From contig CBDDHT010000003.1 in assembly GCA_965228615.1 (NCBI GenBank), forward strand, positions 1,302,001 to 1,366,000: a DNA stretch of 64,000 nt, read 5' to 3'. Shown piece after piece: positions 23,590 to 32,320 of the stretch. How positions within the stretch are numbered: position 1 is the stretch's first letter; every line of letters starts with the position of its first letter. Made by a program: the position numbers and the translations under genes. The notes beneath the pieces are model-generated. The model saw nothing but the letters and a program-made list of their open reading frames with translations, was not told where the DNA came from and did not search any database. Source of the DNA: CBDDHT01 sp965228615 (GTDB lineage: Bacteria; Pseudomonadota; Alphaproteobacteria; Rhizobiales; Methyloligellaceae).

Positions 23590-24558
23590 ATGAACCGAAA
23601 TTATGCCGATGTCGGAGGCCTCCCGGCCGGGCCTGTCCAAAAGCACGAGCACGAACTTGCATTCTGGGAGCGCCGCGTGGAGGCCATGCGCGATCTCCTC
23701 GGCAAGCGTGCCGAGCCGATTCTCCGTGTCGACGAGTTGCGACGATCAATGGAAACCATGGGTGAAGATCTGTACAGCGCACTAGCATTCTACGAGCGCA
23801 AGGCTTGGTCCTTACGCGAAGTCCTGCTTGAGAAGGGAGTCGTAGATCGTGGTGAGCTCGATCGGCACGAGCAGATGGTCCGCGCACGACGAGAGCAGGC
23901 GATCGCCGAACTACCCGACCAGTATGACCACCGGCACGACCATGCACATGCCAAAGACGATGACCCATGCCCGAGCGCATATGATGCGCTGAGCGAGGCC
24001 ATCCACGATTGCTTGATCGAAAAGGGTGTCCTGACAGCCTCGGAAGTTCGCGCGATGATCGAACGCATGGAAGATGCGGGGCCCGCTAAAGGCGCCCGGA
24101 TCGTGGCGCACGCCTGGGTCGACCCGGGCTTCAAGTCCCGGCTAATGGCCGATGGAAAATCGACTCTCAAAGAGCTCGACATTGAATCGCTTGAGACACA
24201 GCTCCTCGTTGTCGAGAACACGCAAGACGTCCACAATGTGATCGTGTGCACATTGTGTTCCTGCTACCCGCGTTCGGTCCTGGGATCACCGCCAGCCTGG
24301 TATGTCAGCAAGGCCTACCGCTCCCGCACCATCAAAGAACCACGCGCAGTCCTCGCTGAATTTGGAACCACGATCCCGGACGACGTTGAGGTGCGCGTAC
24401 ACGATAGCACGGCAGACATGCGCTACATGGTCCTGCCGATGCGCCCTCCCGGCACAGACGGCATGAGCGAAAACGCTCTCGCCGAACTCGTGTCACGGGA
24501 TTGTCTTATCGGCGTTTCTGTAGCGCTTTCGCCATCGGGAGAAAAACCTCATGGATGA
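23590..24558 (+). CDS. Nitrile hydratase beta-N/alpha fusion subunit
   Basis: A 322-aa protein joining two normally separate pieces. Residues ~5-92 match the N-terminal helical domain of nitrile hydratase beta (DVGGLPAGPV, AFWERRVEAM, VDELRRSMETMGEDLY, LREVLLEKGVV). Residues ~93-125 are a His/Asp-rich linker. Residues ~130-315 are a whole alpha subunit: LIEKGVLTASEV, AHAWVDPGFKSRLM, and the metal site VCTLCSCYPRSVLG with Cys 220, 223, 225 (the CTLC form usual for cobalt enzymes), then SPPAWYVS and EPRAVLAEFG. The beta C-terminal domain is the divergent gene at 23082. Its stop overlaps the amidase start by 8 bases. Nitrile hydration to amide is the expected role; thiocyanate or another R-CN substrate is possible. 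Confidence 0.85.
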   Translation: MNRNYADVGGLPAGPVQKHEHELAFWERRVEAMRDLLGKRAEPILRVDELRRSMETMGEDLYSALAFYERKAWSLREVLLEKGVVDRGELDRHEQMVRARREQAIAELPDQYDHRHDHAHAKDDDPCPSAYDALSEAIHDCLIEKGVLTASEVRAMIERMEDAGPAKGARIVAHAWVDPGFKSRLMADGKSTLKELDIESLETQLLVVENTQDVHNVIVCTLCSCYPRSVLGSPPAWYVSKAYRSRTIKEPRAVLAEFGTTIPDDVEVRVHDSTADMRYMVLPMRPPGTDGMSENALAELVSRDCLIGVSVALSPSGEKPHG

Positions 24559-25981
24559 GCTCGTTAAACTGAGCGCTCGGGATGCCGTTGCCAATCTTAA
24601 GTCCGGCGAGCTGTCTCCTCTTGATTTAATCGAAGCTGCAGCCTCCCGCATCGATGCTACCGACAATGCTCTCAACGCCCTGCCGACATTGTGCCTGGAT
24701 CGTGCACGCGCCCATGCCCGCCGACTCTCAGAAACGCGCACCGGACCAGACATGGGACCACGCCATCTCGGCGGATTACCCCTTGTCGTTAAAGATCTCA
24801 ATGACGTCGCGGGCGTGCGTACCACCTATGGCTCACCGCTCTTTGCCGAACATGTACCCGACCAGTCGGATGTGATGGTCGAAACTTTGGAAGGAAATGG
24901 CGGCATCGTCATTGCGAAGTCCAATACGCCTGAGTTCGGCCATGGAGCCAATACTTTCAACCCCGTATTCGGCCAGACCCGCAATCCCTGGAATACGGCG
25001 ATGACGTGCGGCGGCTCGTCCGGCGGATCTGCCGTCGCCGTCGCCAGCGGGCAGGCGTGGCTCGCGACGGGTTCAGATCTGGGCTGCAGTTTGCGCACGC
25101 CTGCCGCATTCTGTTCGGTCGTCGGTCTGCGCCCCAGCCCGGGACGCGTTGCCCGTTCCAGGACCAGATTACCCTATGACAATCTCTGGGTTCAGGGACC
25201 GATGGCACGCACGGTTGGCGATGTGGCGCTTATGTTGGATGCCATGGTTGGTGAGACGCCGGAGGATCCAATCTCGCTTGCAACGGGGTCACGCTCATTT
25301 GTCGACGCCGTCGACAATCCAGTTCCGCCCAAACGCGTCGCTTACAGTCCGGACCTTGGAGGTATCACACCTGTCGCGCGTGACGTCGCTTCTATCTGCG
25401 AGGTCGCCGCACAACGCTTCGCCGACCTGGGAGCCGAGGTCGAAGAGGCGTGCCCTGACCTGAGCGACGCACGGGAGATCTTTCATGTCCTCCGCGCTAA
25501 TCAGTTCGTCGGCGATCTGACGGAAATCATCCAGGAGAACCGCGACCAGGTGCGACCCGAAGTCGTCTGGAACCTCGAGCAGGGTCAGAAACTAACGCTC
25601 GACGATCTTGCGCGTGCAGAGCGTGCCAGGGGAAAGCTCTATCTCCGTGTGGCCAAGTTCTTCGAGACATATGACCTTCTGATCACGCCGGCTACCATCG
25701 TGGCTCCATTCGATGTCGACATCAAAGCAATCGACGAGGTCGACGGACACAAGTTCGAGAATTATTTCGACTGGTATACGATCGCCTACGCGATCACTGC
25801 CACATCGCTCCCTGCCCTCTCACTCCCATGTGGGTTTACCGCCACAGGACTGCCAGTGGGATTGCAGATCGTCGGCCCACCGCGTGGCGAAGCTTCGCTG
25901 TTAGGTCAGGCCGCACTCATGGAAAGTATCCTGAACATTGCCGGACAGCTTCCCATCGATCCTCAGCCAACCGAGACCTGA
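24551..25981 (+). CDS. Amidase-signature family amidase
   Basis: Ser-cisSer-Lys hydrolase of 476 aa that would turn the amide made by the nitrile hydratase into acid and ammonia. Seen: LPLVVKDLNDVAG with K81, GGSSGGSAVAVASG with S157, and GSDLGCSLRTPA with the nucleophile S180. The middle (GLRPSPGRV, DNLWVQGPMAR) and the C-terminal ALSLPCGF and GLPVGLQIVGPP are typical. ATG at 24551 lies inside the end of the fusion gene, so the two are translationally coupled. Substrate preference cannot be read. Confidence 0.93.
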   Translation: MDELVKLSARDAVANLKSGELSPLDLIEAAASRIDATDNALNALPTLCLDRARAHARRLSETRTGPDMGPRHLGGLPLVVKDLNDVAGVRTTYGSPLFAEHVPDQSDVMVETLEGNGGIVIAKSNTPEFGHGANTFNPVFGQTRNPWNTAMTCGGSSGGSAVAVASGQAWLATGSDLGCSLRTPAAFCSVVGLRPSPGRVARSRTRLPYDNLWVQGPMARTVGDVALMLDAMVGETPEDPISLATGSRSFVDAVDNPVPPKRVAYSPDLGGITPVARDVASICEVAAQRFADLGAEVEEACPDLSDAREIFHVLRANQFVGDLTEIIQENRDQVRPEVVWNLEQGQKLTLDDLARAERARGKLYLRVAKFFETYDLLITPATIVAPFDVDIKAIDEVDGHKFENYFDWYTIAYAITATSLPALSLPCGFTATGLPVGLQIVGPPRGEASLLGQAALMESILNIAGQLPIDPQPTET

Positions 25982-26020
25982 CGAATAGAGTTCAAAAGCG
26001 CTGGATCTCCACGATTGAGG

Positions 26021-27364
26021 TCATCGTTCGCCGAGCACCCGGTCCACGAAGCGTGCGGACTGACCGATGTAACCGGCAGGGTCGAGGACAGCATCAAGAT
26101 CGGCTTCCGTCAACTTGCTCGCGATCTCCGGATCGGCAAGGAGAGCGGTTTTCATCTCATCGCCGCCATCCACCGCATTCCGGCAGGCATCATAGACAAC
26201 ATCGTGGGCGCGTTGACGGCCGATGACATCCGCAAGCTTCATCATTACGGCTTCTGAGAGCATCTGCCCGCCCGTAACATCGAGATTGCGGCGCATATTG
26301 TCAGCCTTCACTGTCAGATTGCCGGTAACGAAGACCGTTTTACGGATGGCGGCATGAGTTTGGGCAGCTAACCGGGAGACATATTCTCGCTCCGCCTGAA
26401 GCCCGATCTTATCGCGCTCATGCTCGGCAAGAATGTTGGCGAATGCGACATTCAACGTGCCGGCGGTACTGCGTGCCAATGCGACGACGGCCTCACAGAC
26501 GGCGGGGTTGCGCTTGTGCGGCATCGTCGATGATCCCACCTTCCCGGCGGGCATAGGTTCCTCGACTTCGGCCAATTCCGTCTTCTGTAGCGAAAAGAGC
26601 TCCTGCGCGATCTTGCCCATTGTGCCGGCAATCATGGCGGTAACGGATGCATATTCGGCCATCGTGTCACGTGCCGCATGCCAGCTGATGTCCGGAACGG
26701 CCAGGTCAAGATGGGCCATCAACCGGTTCTGCACTTCGGGACCATTTTCGCCGAGGGCTGCCATCGTACCGACCGCCCCAGAGAACTGCCCGGTGAATAG
26801 TCGTACCGCACACTCATTCATTCGCGTCCGATGACGCCTGACTTCAGCGATCCAAACGGCAACTTTGTATCCGAATGTCACCGGCTGTGCCTGCTGGCCG
26901 TGCGTGCGGCCGGCCATGGGCGTGTCCCGGTGAATGCGGGCGAGTTTGGTCAGATTGCTTTCCAATGCGTCGAGCTCTAGACCGATATAGCCCCAGGCTT
27001 CCCTGATCTGAAGGATTTGCCCCGTATCCATGATGTCCTGGGTCGTCGCGCCCCAATGGACATACTGACCGGCATCACCCGCACATTTGGCCGCAATGGC
27101 ACGGACCAATGGAACGATGGGGTGCGAGGTGCGGTCCATTTCGCGCTTCATATCGTCGAGATCATATTGTGACGCATCGCCATGGCGCGCGATCTCGTCA
27201 GCCGCGTCTTTCGGAATCAAACCCAGTTCCGCTTCGGCACGCGCCAGCGCAATTTCCACATCAAGCCAACGTTGCACAGTTGCGCGGTCGCTAAAAACAC
27301 GTCGCAGCTCCTCCGTTCCAAATTGATCGCGGAAAAGCGCGCTATCGCCGACATACATGCTCAC
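26021..27364 (-). CDS. Aspartase/fumarase-superfamily lyase (adenylosuccinate lyase / PcaB-like)
   Basis: Homotetrameric-type lyase of about 447 aa. The superfamily signature GSSTMPHKRNP is present, together with ATTQDIMDTGQ and MAGRTHGQQAQPVTFG, which supply the other two active-site regions. The N-terminus LFRDQFGTEELRRVFSDRATVQRWLDVE and the C-terminal cap resemble 3-carboxy-cis,cis-muconate lactonizing enzyme and adenylosuccinate-lyase-like catabolic enzymes more than housekeeping PurB. I chose the GTG at 27364 with AGGAG upstream; ATG at 27358 is nearly equivalent. It is convergent with the amidase and downstream of a PrpF-type gene on the same strand. Confidence 0.87.
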   Translation of the reverse strand: MSMYVGDSALFRDQFGTEELRRVFSDRATVQRWLDVEIALARAEAELGLIPKDAADEIARHGDASQYDLDDMKREMDRTSHPIVPLVRAIAAKCAGDAGQYVHWGATTQDIMDTGQILQIREAWGYIGLELDALESNLTKLARIHRDTPMAGRTHGQQAQPVTFGYKVAVWIAEVRRHRTRMNECAVRLFTGQFSGAVGTMAALGENGPEVQNRLMAHLDLAVPDISWHAARDTMAEYASVTAMIAGTMGKIAQELFSLQKTELAEVEEPMPAGKVGSSTMPHKRNPAVCEAVVALARSTAGTLNVAFANILAEHERDKIGLQAEREYVSRLAAQTHAAIRKTVFVTGNLTVKADNMRRNLDVTGGQMLSEAVMMKLADVIGRQRAHDVVYDACRNAVDGGDEMKTALLADPEIASKLTEADLDAVLDPAGYIGQSARFVDRVLGER

Positions 27365-27586
27365 GGTATCACTCCTGATCAACCAACGCGGCTATTGTGA
27401 GCAGAGGTATCGCAGCGAAGACAATAGCGGAAGCCACAAGCACAAGGTTGAAAGAGATTCTTGGGACTTAGGCGTTGTGCGACGCCGATATCCCGTCCAA
27501 TCCATTCTGGCGCGGGAAATCCTGGGAAGATAGGAAGAGACAGTGCCCGATCGCTGCCATTCAAATCGAATGGTCTGATTGCATTA

Positions 27587-28729
27587 TCAGTCTCTTGGTA
27601 GAACGACAAAACCTTCCATCAGGCGCCGCTGTGTCCGGTAGACGGTGACACTTTCCACATCCCACTGGCCGGCAGCATTCTGGTCGGCCTTTGCAGCAAT
27701 GGAGACGACACCCGACGGAGTTCCAATACGGATATCCTGTCCTGCTGGCAACGGACTGGCCAGCCGGTTTGGAACGCAGCCCACCACTTGGCAGGCCGCC
27801 GCCAGGCACATGCCACCCGTTCCCGTGACGGCCCTGTGCATCCGTTCCATGGATACGATTCGAATCCCGATATCATGGTCGTCCGCTGATACGAACTCAC
27901 CGCTGATCGTCGTATAGGCCGCAGGCCGCGTGACCAGAGCGACTTTCGGATTGGACAAGGGAACCTTCTCCGGATCCGTTCCCAACCCCATGATGACACC
28001 GGCCTGCCGGCGGACGATATCCAGATCATTCATAAGGTCTGTGTCCGTCTCCAGTATGTCGGGCAACTCAGTTCCAGTGATCCCCATTGCTTCGGCATGC
28101 ACAAAGGCGACGGGATTCGTCGCATCGACGAGCGAGCACTCAATCTCACCCCGCCCAGCAACCTGGAGCAGATCGACAGCCCTGCCCGATGGTAGAAAGG
28201 CAGGACTTCCCGCACCACCCGGACTGAGATAGTCGAGCCGGATCTTTGCGCCCGTTCCGCCAACCCCCGACATTTCATAGTCACCGACTTCAACGGCGTG
28301 ACCGTTACGCACGTAGAAACTCGCGTGATAAATCTTGTCTGTGTTGGTGTTGTAGACACGGACCGTCGTGTCGCCGTCCGGAACATCGAGCATTCCTTCT
28401 TCTATGGCAAATGGACCGACAGACGCAGACAAGTTGCCGCAAGCCTGTCCATAGTCCGCAACGGGCTTGTCCACGGCAACCTGTATGAACGTGTAGTCGA
28501 TGTCGGCGTCATGCCTACTTGACGGCCGGACAACAACCGCCTTGGACAGGGATGACAATCCACCGCCCATTCCGTTCAACTGCCGTTGATAGGGGTCGGG
28601 ACTGCCGAGTACCTGGAGGAAGATACTGTCTCGCTCCTCTTGGCATGCGGGCAAGTCCGCCTCCTTGAAGAACACCCCCTTGCTCGTCCCTCCTCTTATG
28701 AACACGGCTGGAATTTTGCGTCTCGTCAT
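27587..28729 (-). CDS. PrpF/GalD-family isomerase (tautomerase)
   Basis: A 380-aa protein of the PrpF family (diaminopimelate-epimerase fold) that moves double bonds in tricarboxylic acids, for example 2-methylaconitate isomerase and 4-oxalomesaconate tautomerase. Hallmarks: PAVFIRGGTSKGVFF at the N-terminus, DYTFIQVAVDKPVADYGQACGNLSASVGPFAIEEG, and GGTGAKIRLDY. Both conserved Cys regions (YGQACGN and a C-terminal MCLAAACQV) are seen. It is 220 bp upstream of the lyase gene and near aconitase X, which suggests a pathway handling a di- or tricarboxylic acid. Confidence 0.88.
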   Translation of the reverse strand: MTRRKIPAVFIRGGTSKGVFFKEADLPACQEERDSIFLQVLGSPDPYQRQLNGMGGGLSSLSKAVVVRPSSRHDADIDYTFIQVAVDKPVADYGQACGNLSASVGPFAIEEGMLDVPDGDTTVRVYNTNTDKIYHASFYVRNGHAVEVGDYEMSGVGGTGAKIRLDYLSPGGAGSPAFLPSGRAVDLLQVAGRGEIECSLVDATNPVAFVHAEAMGITGTELPDILETDTDLMNDLDIVRRQAGVIMGLGTDPEKVPLSNPKVALVTRPAAYTTISGEFVSADDHDIGIRIVSMERMHRAVTGTGGMCLAAACQVVGCVPNRLASPLPAGQDIRIGTPSGVVSIAAKADQNAAGQWDVESVTVYRTQRRLMEGFVVLPRD

Positions 28730-28987
28730 TACGTTTTCTCGATGGCTCGCTGCGTCTTCACAGCCTTCAGGCAGCCGCGGATACGATATTGCGGTATCTC
28801 GCGGGAGTTCTCACCGTCATACCCCGTAGCACGACCAAACAAAATGAAAAGGAAGTTGCAGCGCATAGCTCCAAGTCTACTCCGGTGGTACGAAAAGTCG
28901 TCTGAACCCAAAGCGGTTGTATCACCCGTTCGATCAATGGGACCCGACCCTTGTCGACCCTGGTCGCGTCCAACAATGGCTGACTGA

Positions 28988-29473
28988 ATGAACAAGGAAA
29001 TCGCCGCACTCTTTCGGCAAGATCTCAGTATCTTTATCGGCCCGCGCCCCGGCAGAAAGTCCATCGCTCGACTGACCGAGCTGCGGCTGACACATTGCTG
29101 CACCCTGCTCAGCGAGCGAGAAGGTGCGTGTTCCATCGAACCGATATGCAGAAAATTCGGCGCCACTTGGGTGTGGCTCCCCATTCAGGGTGGCAAACTG
29201 GACATTCTCCGCAACACCAATGTGACAGAGCTTGTCGATACGCTCTTGCAAGCAATTGCCGACGAACCCGAACCACGCCTCTATTTCCACTGCTCAGCAG
29301 GCATCCATCGAACGGGCTATTTCGTCTATCTGCTGCTTCGATTGAACGGAATGACGCGCAAAGAGGCCTTAGCTGAGCTGGCGAACTTGCGCGTTGTAAC
29401 AGCAGAACAAGTCGGCACGGAGCGGATCGACCTAGCGGACGAGATCTTAGAGGTGTTGACGCAGAATACTTGA
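28988..29473 (+). CDS. Tyrosine/dual-specificity phosphatase-like protein
   Basis: A 161-aa soluble protein with the cysteine-phosphatase P-loop FHCSAGIHRTGYF (HC-x5-R-T) near residue 100, preceded by a typical WVWLPIQGGKLD segment and an N-terminal IGPRPGRKSIARLTELRLTHCC. The general acid could be one of the Asp residues about 30 residues before the P-loop. It is a lone plus-strand gene between minus-strand genes, so no pathway can be inferred. Phosphoprotein or phospho-nucleotide substrates are both possible. Confidence 0.8.
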   Translation: MNKEIAALFRQDLSIFIGPRPGRKSIARLTELRLTHCCTLLSEREGACSIEPICRKFGATWVWLPIQGGKLDILRNTNVTELVDTLLQAIADEPEPRLYFHCSAGIHRTGYFVYLLLRLNGMTRKEALAELANLRVVTAEQVGTERIDLADEILEVLTQNT

Positions 29474-29526
29474 ACTCAGGCGGACGTCGCTCACGTCCAA
29501 AGATCTCTCGGGAAGTCGACTGCTGG

Positions 29527-30075
29527 CTATGCGGGCTGGCTGATCGCTTCAATACGACCCAGCAGGCTATCTCTGCGAGGCCTCGAATGCTGGCCATGCC
29601 GGCCTGTGGCTTCTTCGACGTGGCGCGCATGTTCATGCGCGCGAAATTCGAAGGATGCCGGTACCGACGCTGCTGCCATTTTCGCCGACTCACGGCTCAC
29701 ATTCGCTCGCAACCGGCTGCGACGTGCTGGTCTTGTCGGCGCTTGACGATAGGCAGGTTCATCATAACCGGGTTCGACGGGCTGATGCGCCTGTTGAATA
29801 TCGCGCTCGCAAGCCTGTGGAACTGGAATTGGATTCGGGACAGGGCGTGGAGTCGTCGCTTTCATCTGCGGTTCGCACGGAGGTACGGGCGGCGTAAAGA
29901 GCCCTTCGACCTCATGTGCCAATGTCCAATCGGAAAAGCCGGGCCGCCACACGAGTGCATCTGGTCCGAGACTGTCCATCTCAACTTGATAGAGCAGTTC
30001 ATGAACCGACACGGGACCCTGGGTCCGGCCACCATCGAATATGTACCACGCTTGACGAATCACCAGCCTACTCAC
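29527..30075 (-). CDS. GYF_2-domain protein with long disordered tail
   Basis: The N-terminal ~60 residues form a GYF_2 (DUF4339) domain: WYIFDGGRTQGPVSVHELLYQV, then DALVWRPGFSDWTLA. The remaining ~120 residues are Pro/Arg/Gln-rich and lack the membrane helices that often follow this domain. A frameshift or a truncated protein is possible. The start is a GTG at 30075 without a strong ribosome binding site; a second GTG lies four codons in. Function unknown; the domain is thought to bind proline-rich peptides. Confidence 0.6.
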   Translation of the reverse strand: MSRLVIRQAWYIFDGGRTQGPVSVHELLYQVEMDSLGPDALVWRPGFSDWTLAHEVEGLFTPPVPPCEPQMKATTPRPVPNPIPVPQACERDIQQAHQPVEPGYDEPAYRQAPTRPARRSRLRANVSRESAKMAAASVPASFEFRAHEHARHVEEATGRHGQHSRPRRDSLLGRIEAISQPA

Positions 30076-30530
30076 TCATTACTAGATAGCGACTGATTTG
30101 CTGGACCGACATGATCCGACAAATCTCGTTCTTGCGTCTTCGGGAGCTGCAGCCGACAGGAGTCCACGCGCCAGATATATATGCTTCTAGCGCTGATCAG
30201 CCCTGCCGAGGCTGTCGCGACCGTGATGTCAGTGTGGGTGGCGCCACGGCCAGTTGCAACAAAAGCTCGCATTTCGACCCTACATATTTCCCACACTGTG
30301 ACAAAAGAGGCACAAATCGGCAAAGACGGTTCTTCATTCCCATAGAAGCCACGCGCAAAAGACTTTCCCACGGTGACTGGCTTTCCCGGCCGCTTGTTTT
30401 GATACAATCAACGAACGCCACGACGATTGTGCCGAAGCCGTCGCTTTTCCCTTGTCCTGCCACACAGCTTGGTGTGGATTATCTGCAACATCCGTATTCA
30501 TTGATCCATTTGCCCAAAGAGGAGTGCAGC
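30076..30530. other. Intergenic region upstream of aconitase X, no gene recognised
   Basis: 455 bp between the divergent GYF_2 gene and the aconitase X large subunit. The plus-strand frame is open through most of it, but it has no family resemblance, and the aconitase X start is set by a ribosome binding site at its end. No RNA fold or operator was recognised. Confidence 0.55.
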
Positions 30531-31772
30531 GTGAAGCTGAATGACGAAGAACAGGCGATGCTGGCCGGTGAGTTTGGCGAGCCGAAACGTTGGGCGCTGG
30601 ACCATATGATGCGGGTCGGCGCCATGTTTGATGCCGCAGATTTGGTCCCGGTCAGCCAATCGCACATGATGGCGGACCCCGAATCGGTCGGTGAGGCGGG
30701 CGTTCGCTTTCTGGAGTCCCTCGCGGAGCATCCGGAGAAAGACCGCCGCGTCGCGATCCCCATGATCACCGATCCCCGCGGCGTCGATCTCAACTACTAC
30801 AGCCCACTCGGCCAGACAGAAGAGATGGCCGATCTGGATCGGCGCACGATTGCCGCCTGCACCAAACTCGGTATCTTGATGACCAATACCTGCATCAACT
30901 ACCAGACGATCATGCCACCGGTGCTTGGCGATCATGTTGCCTATGGCGATACCGGCGTCGTTATCTACTCGAACAGCGTTCTCGGCGCCTATTCGAACTT
31001 TGAGGGCGGCCCGTCCGCCCTTGCCGCCGGCTTGACAGGACGCACACCCCGCTACGGACTTCATCTGGATGAAAACAGAAAAGCGACGAAACGGTTTATT
31101 CTGCGCTATCAGCCGAAGGAACTGACTGAGTGGGGTATTCTCGGCGCCATCGTCGGCAAGCTCAGCGGCTCCTACTGGGAAGTTCCCGTGATCGAAGGCG
31201 TCGATATGGTTCCGACGTCAGATGAAATGAAGCATCTCGGCGCTGCGATGGCGAGTTTCGGCTCTTCACCGCTCTTCCATATGGTCGGCATTACGCCCGA
31301 GGCTCCGACATTGGATGCAGTCGAAGGCGGCCGTCTCGCAAGCCAGGACATCGGGGAAGTCGATTTCGATGCACTGCGGAGCGACTTCGGCGGAAAGGGC
31401 GACAAAGTCGATGTGGTCGTCTTTGCCGCGCCGCAACTCTCGCTCGTTGAAATGCAGCAGGTCGCGGATCTACTCGACGGCAAACAGATCCACAAGGATA
31501 CTGCCCTGATCGTGTGCACGGCCCCGTCCGTCTATACAGACGCAGATCGTATGGGCTTGCTCAGCCGCATTGAAAACACTGGTGCCAAGGTGCTCGAGGG
31601 CACCTGCTTCTACAATCAATATGCCAGAGAGATCGGCGTCGCGAACGGCTGGACCCGGCTTCTGTCGAATTCGGCCAAGATCGTCAATATTATTAGCGGC
31701 TACGGTTACAAGCCGGCTCTCGCCAGTATGGAAGAGTGCGTTGCCTCGGCTGTCGCGGGAGAGATCGTATGA
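30531..31772 (+). CDS. Aconitase X catalytic (large) subunit
   Basis: A 413-aa protein of the aconitase X large-subunit family (PF04412). Seen: LNDEEQAMLAGEFGEPKRWALDHMMRVG at the N-terminus, VPVSQSHM, CTKLGILMTNTCINYQTIMPPVLGDHVAYGDTG with a conserved Cys, SVLGAYSNFEGGPSALAAGLTGRTPRYGLH, and VCTAPSVYTDADRMG near the end. Known members dehydrate cis-3-hydroxy-L-proline (bacteria) or mevalonate 5-phosphate (archaea). I chose the GTG at 30531, preceded by AAAGAGGAG; the frame is open far upstream. The small subunit follows with an ATGA overlap. Confidence 0.9.
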   Translation: MKLNDEEQAMLAGEFGEPKRWALDHMMRVGAMFDAADLVPVSQSHMMADPESVGEAGVRFLESLAEHPEKDRRVAIPMITDPRGVDLNYYSPLGQTEEMADLDRRTIAACTKLGILMTNTCINYQTIMPPVLGDHVAYGDTGVVIYSNSVLGAYSNFEGGPSALAAGLTGRTPRYGLHLDENRKATKRFILRYQPKELTEWGILGAIVGKLSGSYWEVPVIEGVDMVPTSDEMKHLGAAMASFGSSPLFHMVGITPEAPTLDAVEGGRLASQDIGEVDFDALRSDFGGKGDKVDVVVFAAPQLSLVEMQQVADLLDGKQIHKDTALIVCTAPSVYTDADRMGLLSRIENTGAKVLEGTCFYNQYAREIGVANGWTRLLSNSAKIVNIISGYGYKPALASMEECVASAVAGEIV

Positions 31773-32185
31773 CGACACAATTGAAGTGCCACAAGGGAAT
31801 CGGACAGAAGGTTGAGGGCGAAGCACTGGTTGCAGAAGACAACTTCTCGGCCCGCTACGATCTCGATCGGATCAAGGGCGTGTTCTCGAGGCCGCAGCAC
31901 AAACTGGCCGGTCAATCCTATGTCGACAAGATTCTGGTGCTGAACACGTCCAAGGGTGGCGTCGCATCGGCCTGGATGCTGCATGAAATGAAATCGCGCG
32001 GCATGGCGCCAAAAGCGATCCTGTTCAACACAGCAAATACGATCCTGGCCCAGGGCGCGGCGCTCGCCGATCTCACAATGTGTGACCGCTTCGAAGATGG
32101 CGATGTGACGCAGCTCATCGGAACAGGCGATCAACTGGTCGTCGACCCGGAACAGGGTTTGGTCACCATCACGAAGAAGTCCTGA
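31769..32185 (+). CDS. Aconitase X small (swivelling-domain) subunit, atypical motif
   Basis: A 138-aa DUF126/PF01989 protein, partner of the large subunit, with a 4-base overlap between the genes. It starts CHKGIGQKVEGEALVAEDNFSARYD and has LNTSKGGVASAWMLHEMKSRG followed by GMAPKAILFNTANTILAQGAALADL. In characterised aconitase X proteins, as I recall, the equivalent segment carries an R-G-S or K-G-S substrate-binding motif. Here it reads SKGGVAS, so a different substrate is likely. Confidence 0.87.
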   Translation: MTTQLKCHKGIGQKVEGEALVAEDNFSARYDLDRIKGVFSRPQHKLAGQSYVDKILVLNTSKGGVASAWMLHEMKSRGMAPKAILFNTANTILAQGAALADLTMCDRFEDGDVTQLIGTGDQLVVDPEQGLVTITKKS

Positions 32186-32210
32186 GCCTTGTTAGCCAGA
32201 TGACTCCCCA

Positions 32211-32278
32211 GACTTGATCCGGCGTCCAGGACGACACACTGACCATCTTGCGTTTGGCCCAGGGTCCCGGATCAAGTC
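32211..32278. repeat. Inverted repeat with GACTTGATCCGG arms
   Basis: GACTTGATCCGG (32211-32222) and CCGGATCAAGTC (32267-32278) are exact inverted copies 44 bases apart, just downstream of the aconitase X small subunit and convergent with the aldolase gene. A single half-site (GGACTTGATCCG, about 42018-42029) lies after the ComA-like gene. This motif recurs in many alphaproteobacterial genomes between convergent genes. Confidence 0.6.
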
Positions 32279-32320
32279 CAGGACGTCGGATACTGCGAAT
32301 AAACGAGATCGGCTGCTTAC

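Noticed and set aside
30111..30530. Upstream extension of the aconitase X large subunit frame (about 140 residues)
   Set aside because: Composition is unlike the family, and a good ribosome binding site precedes the GTG at 30531.
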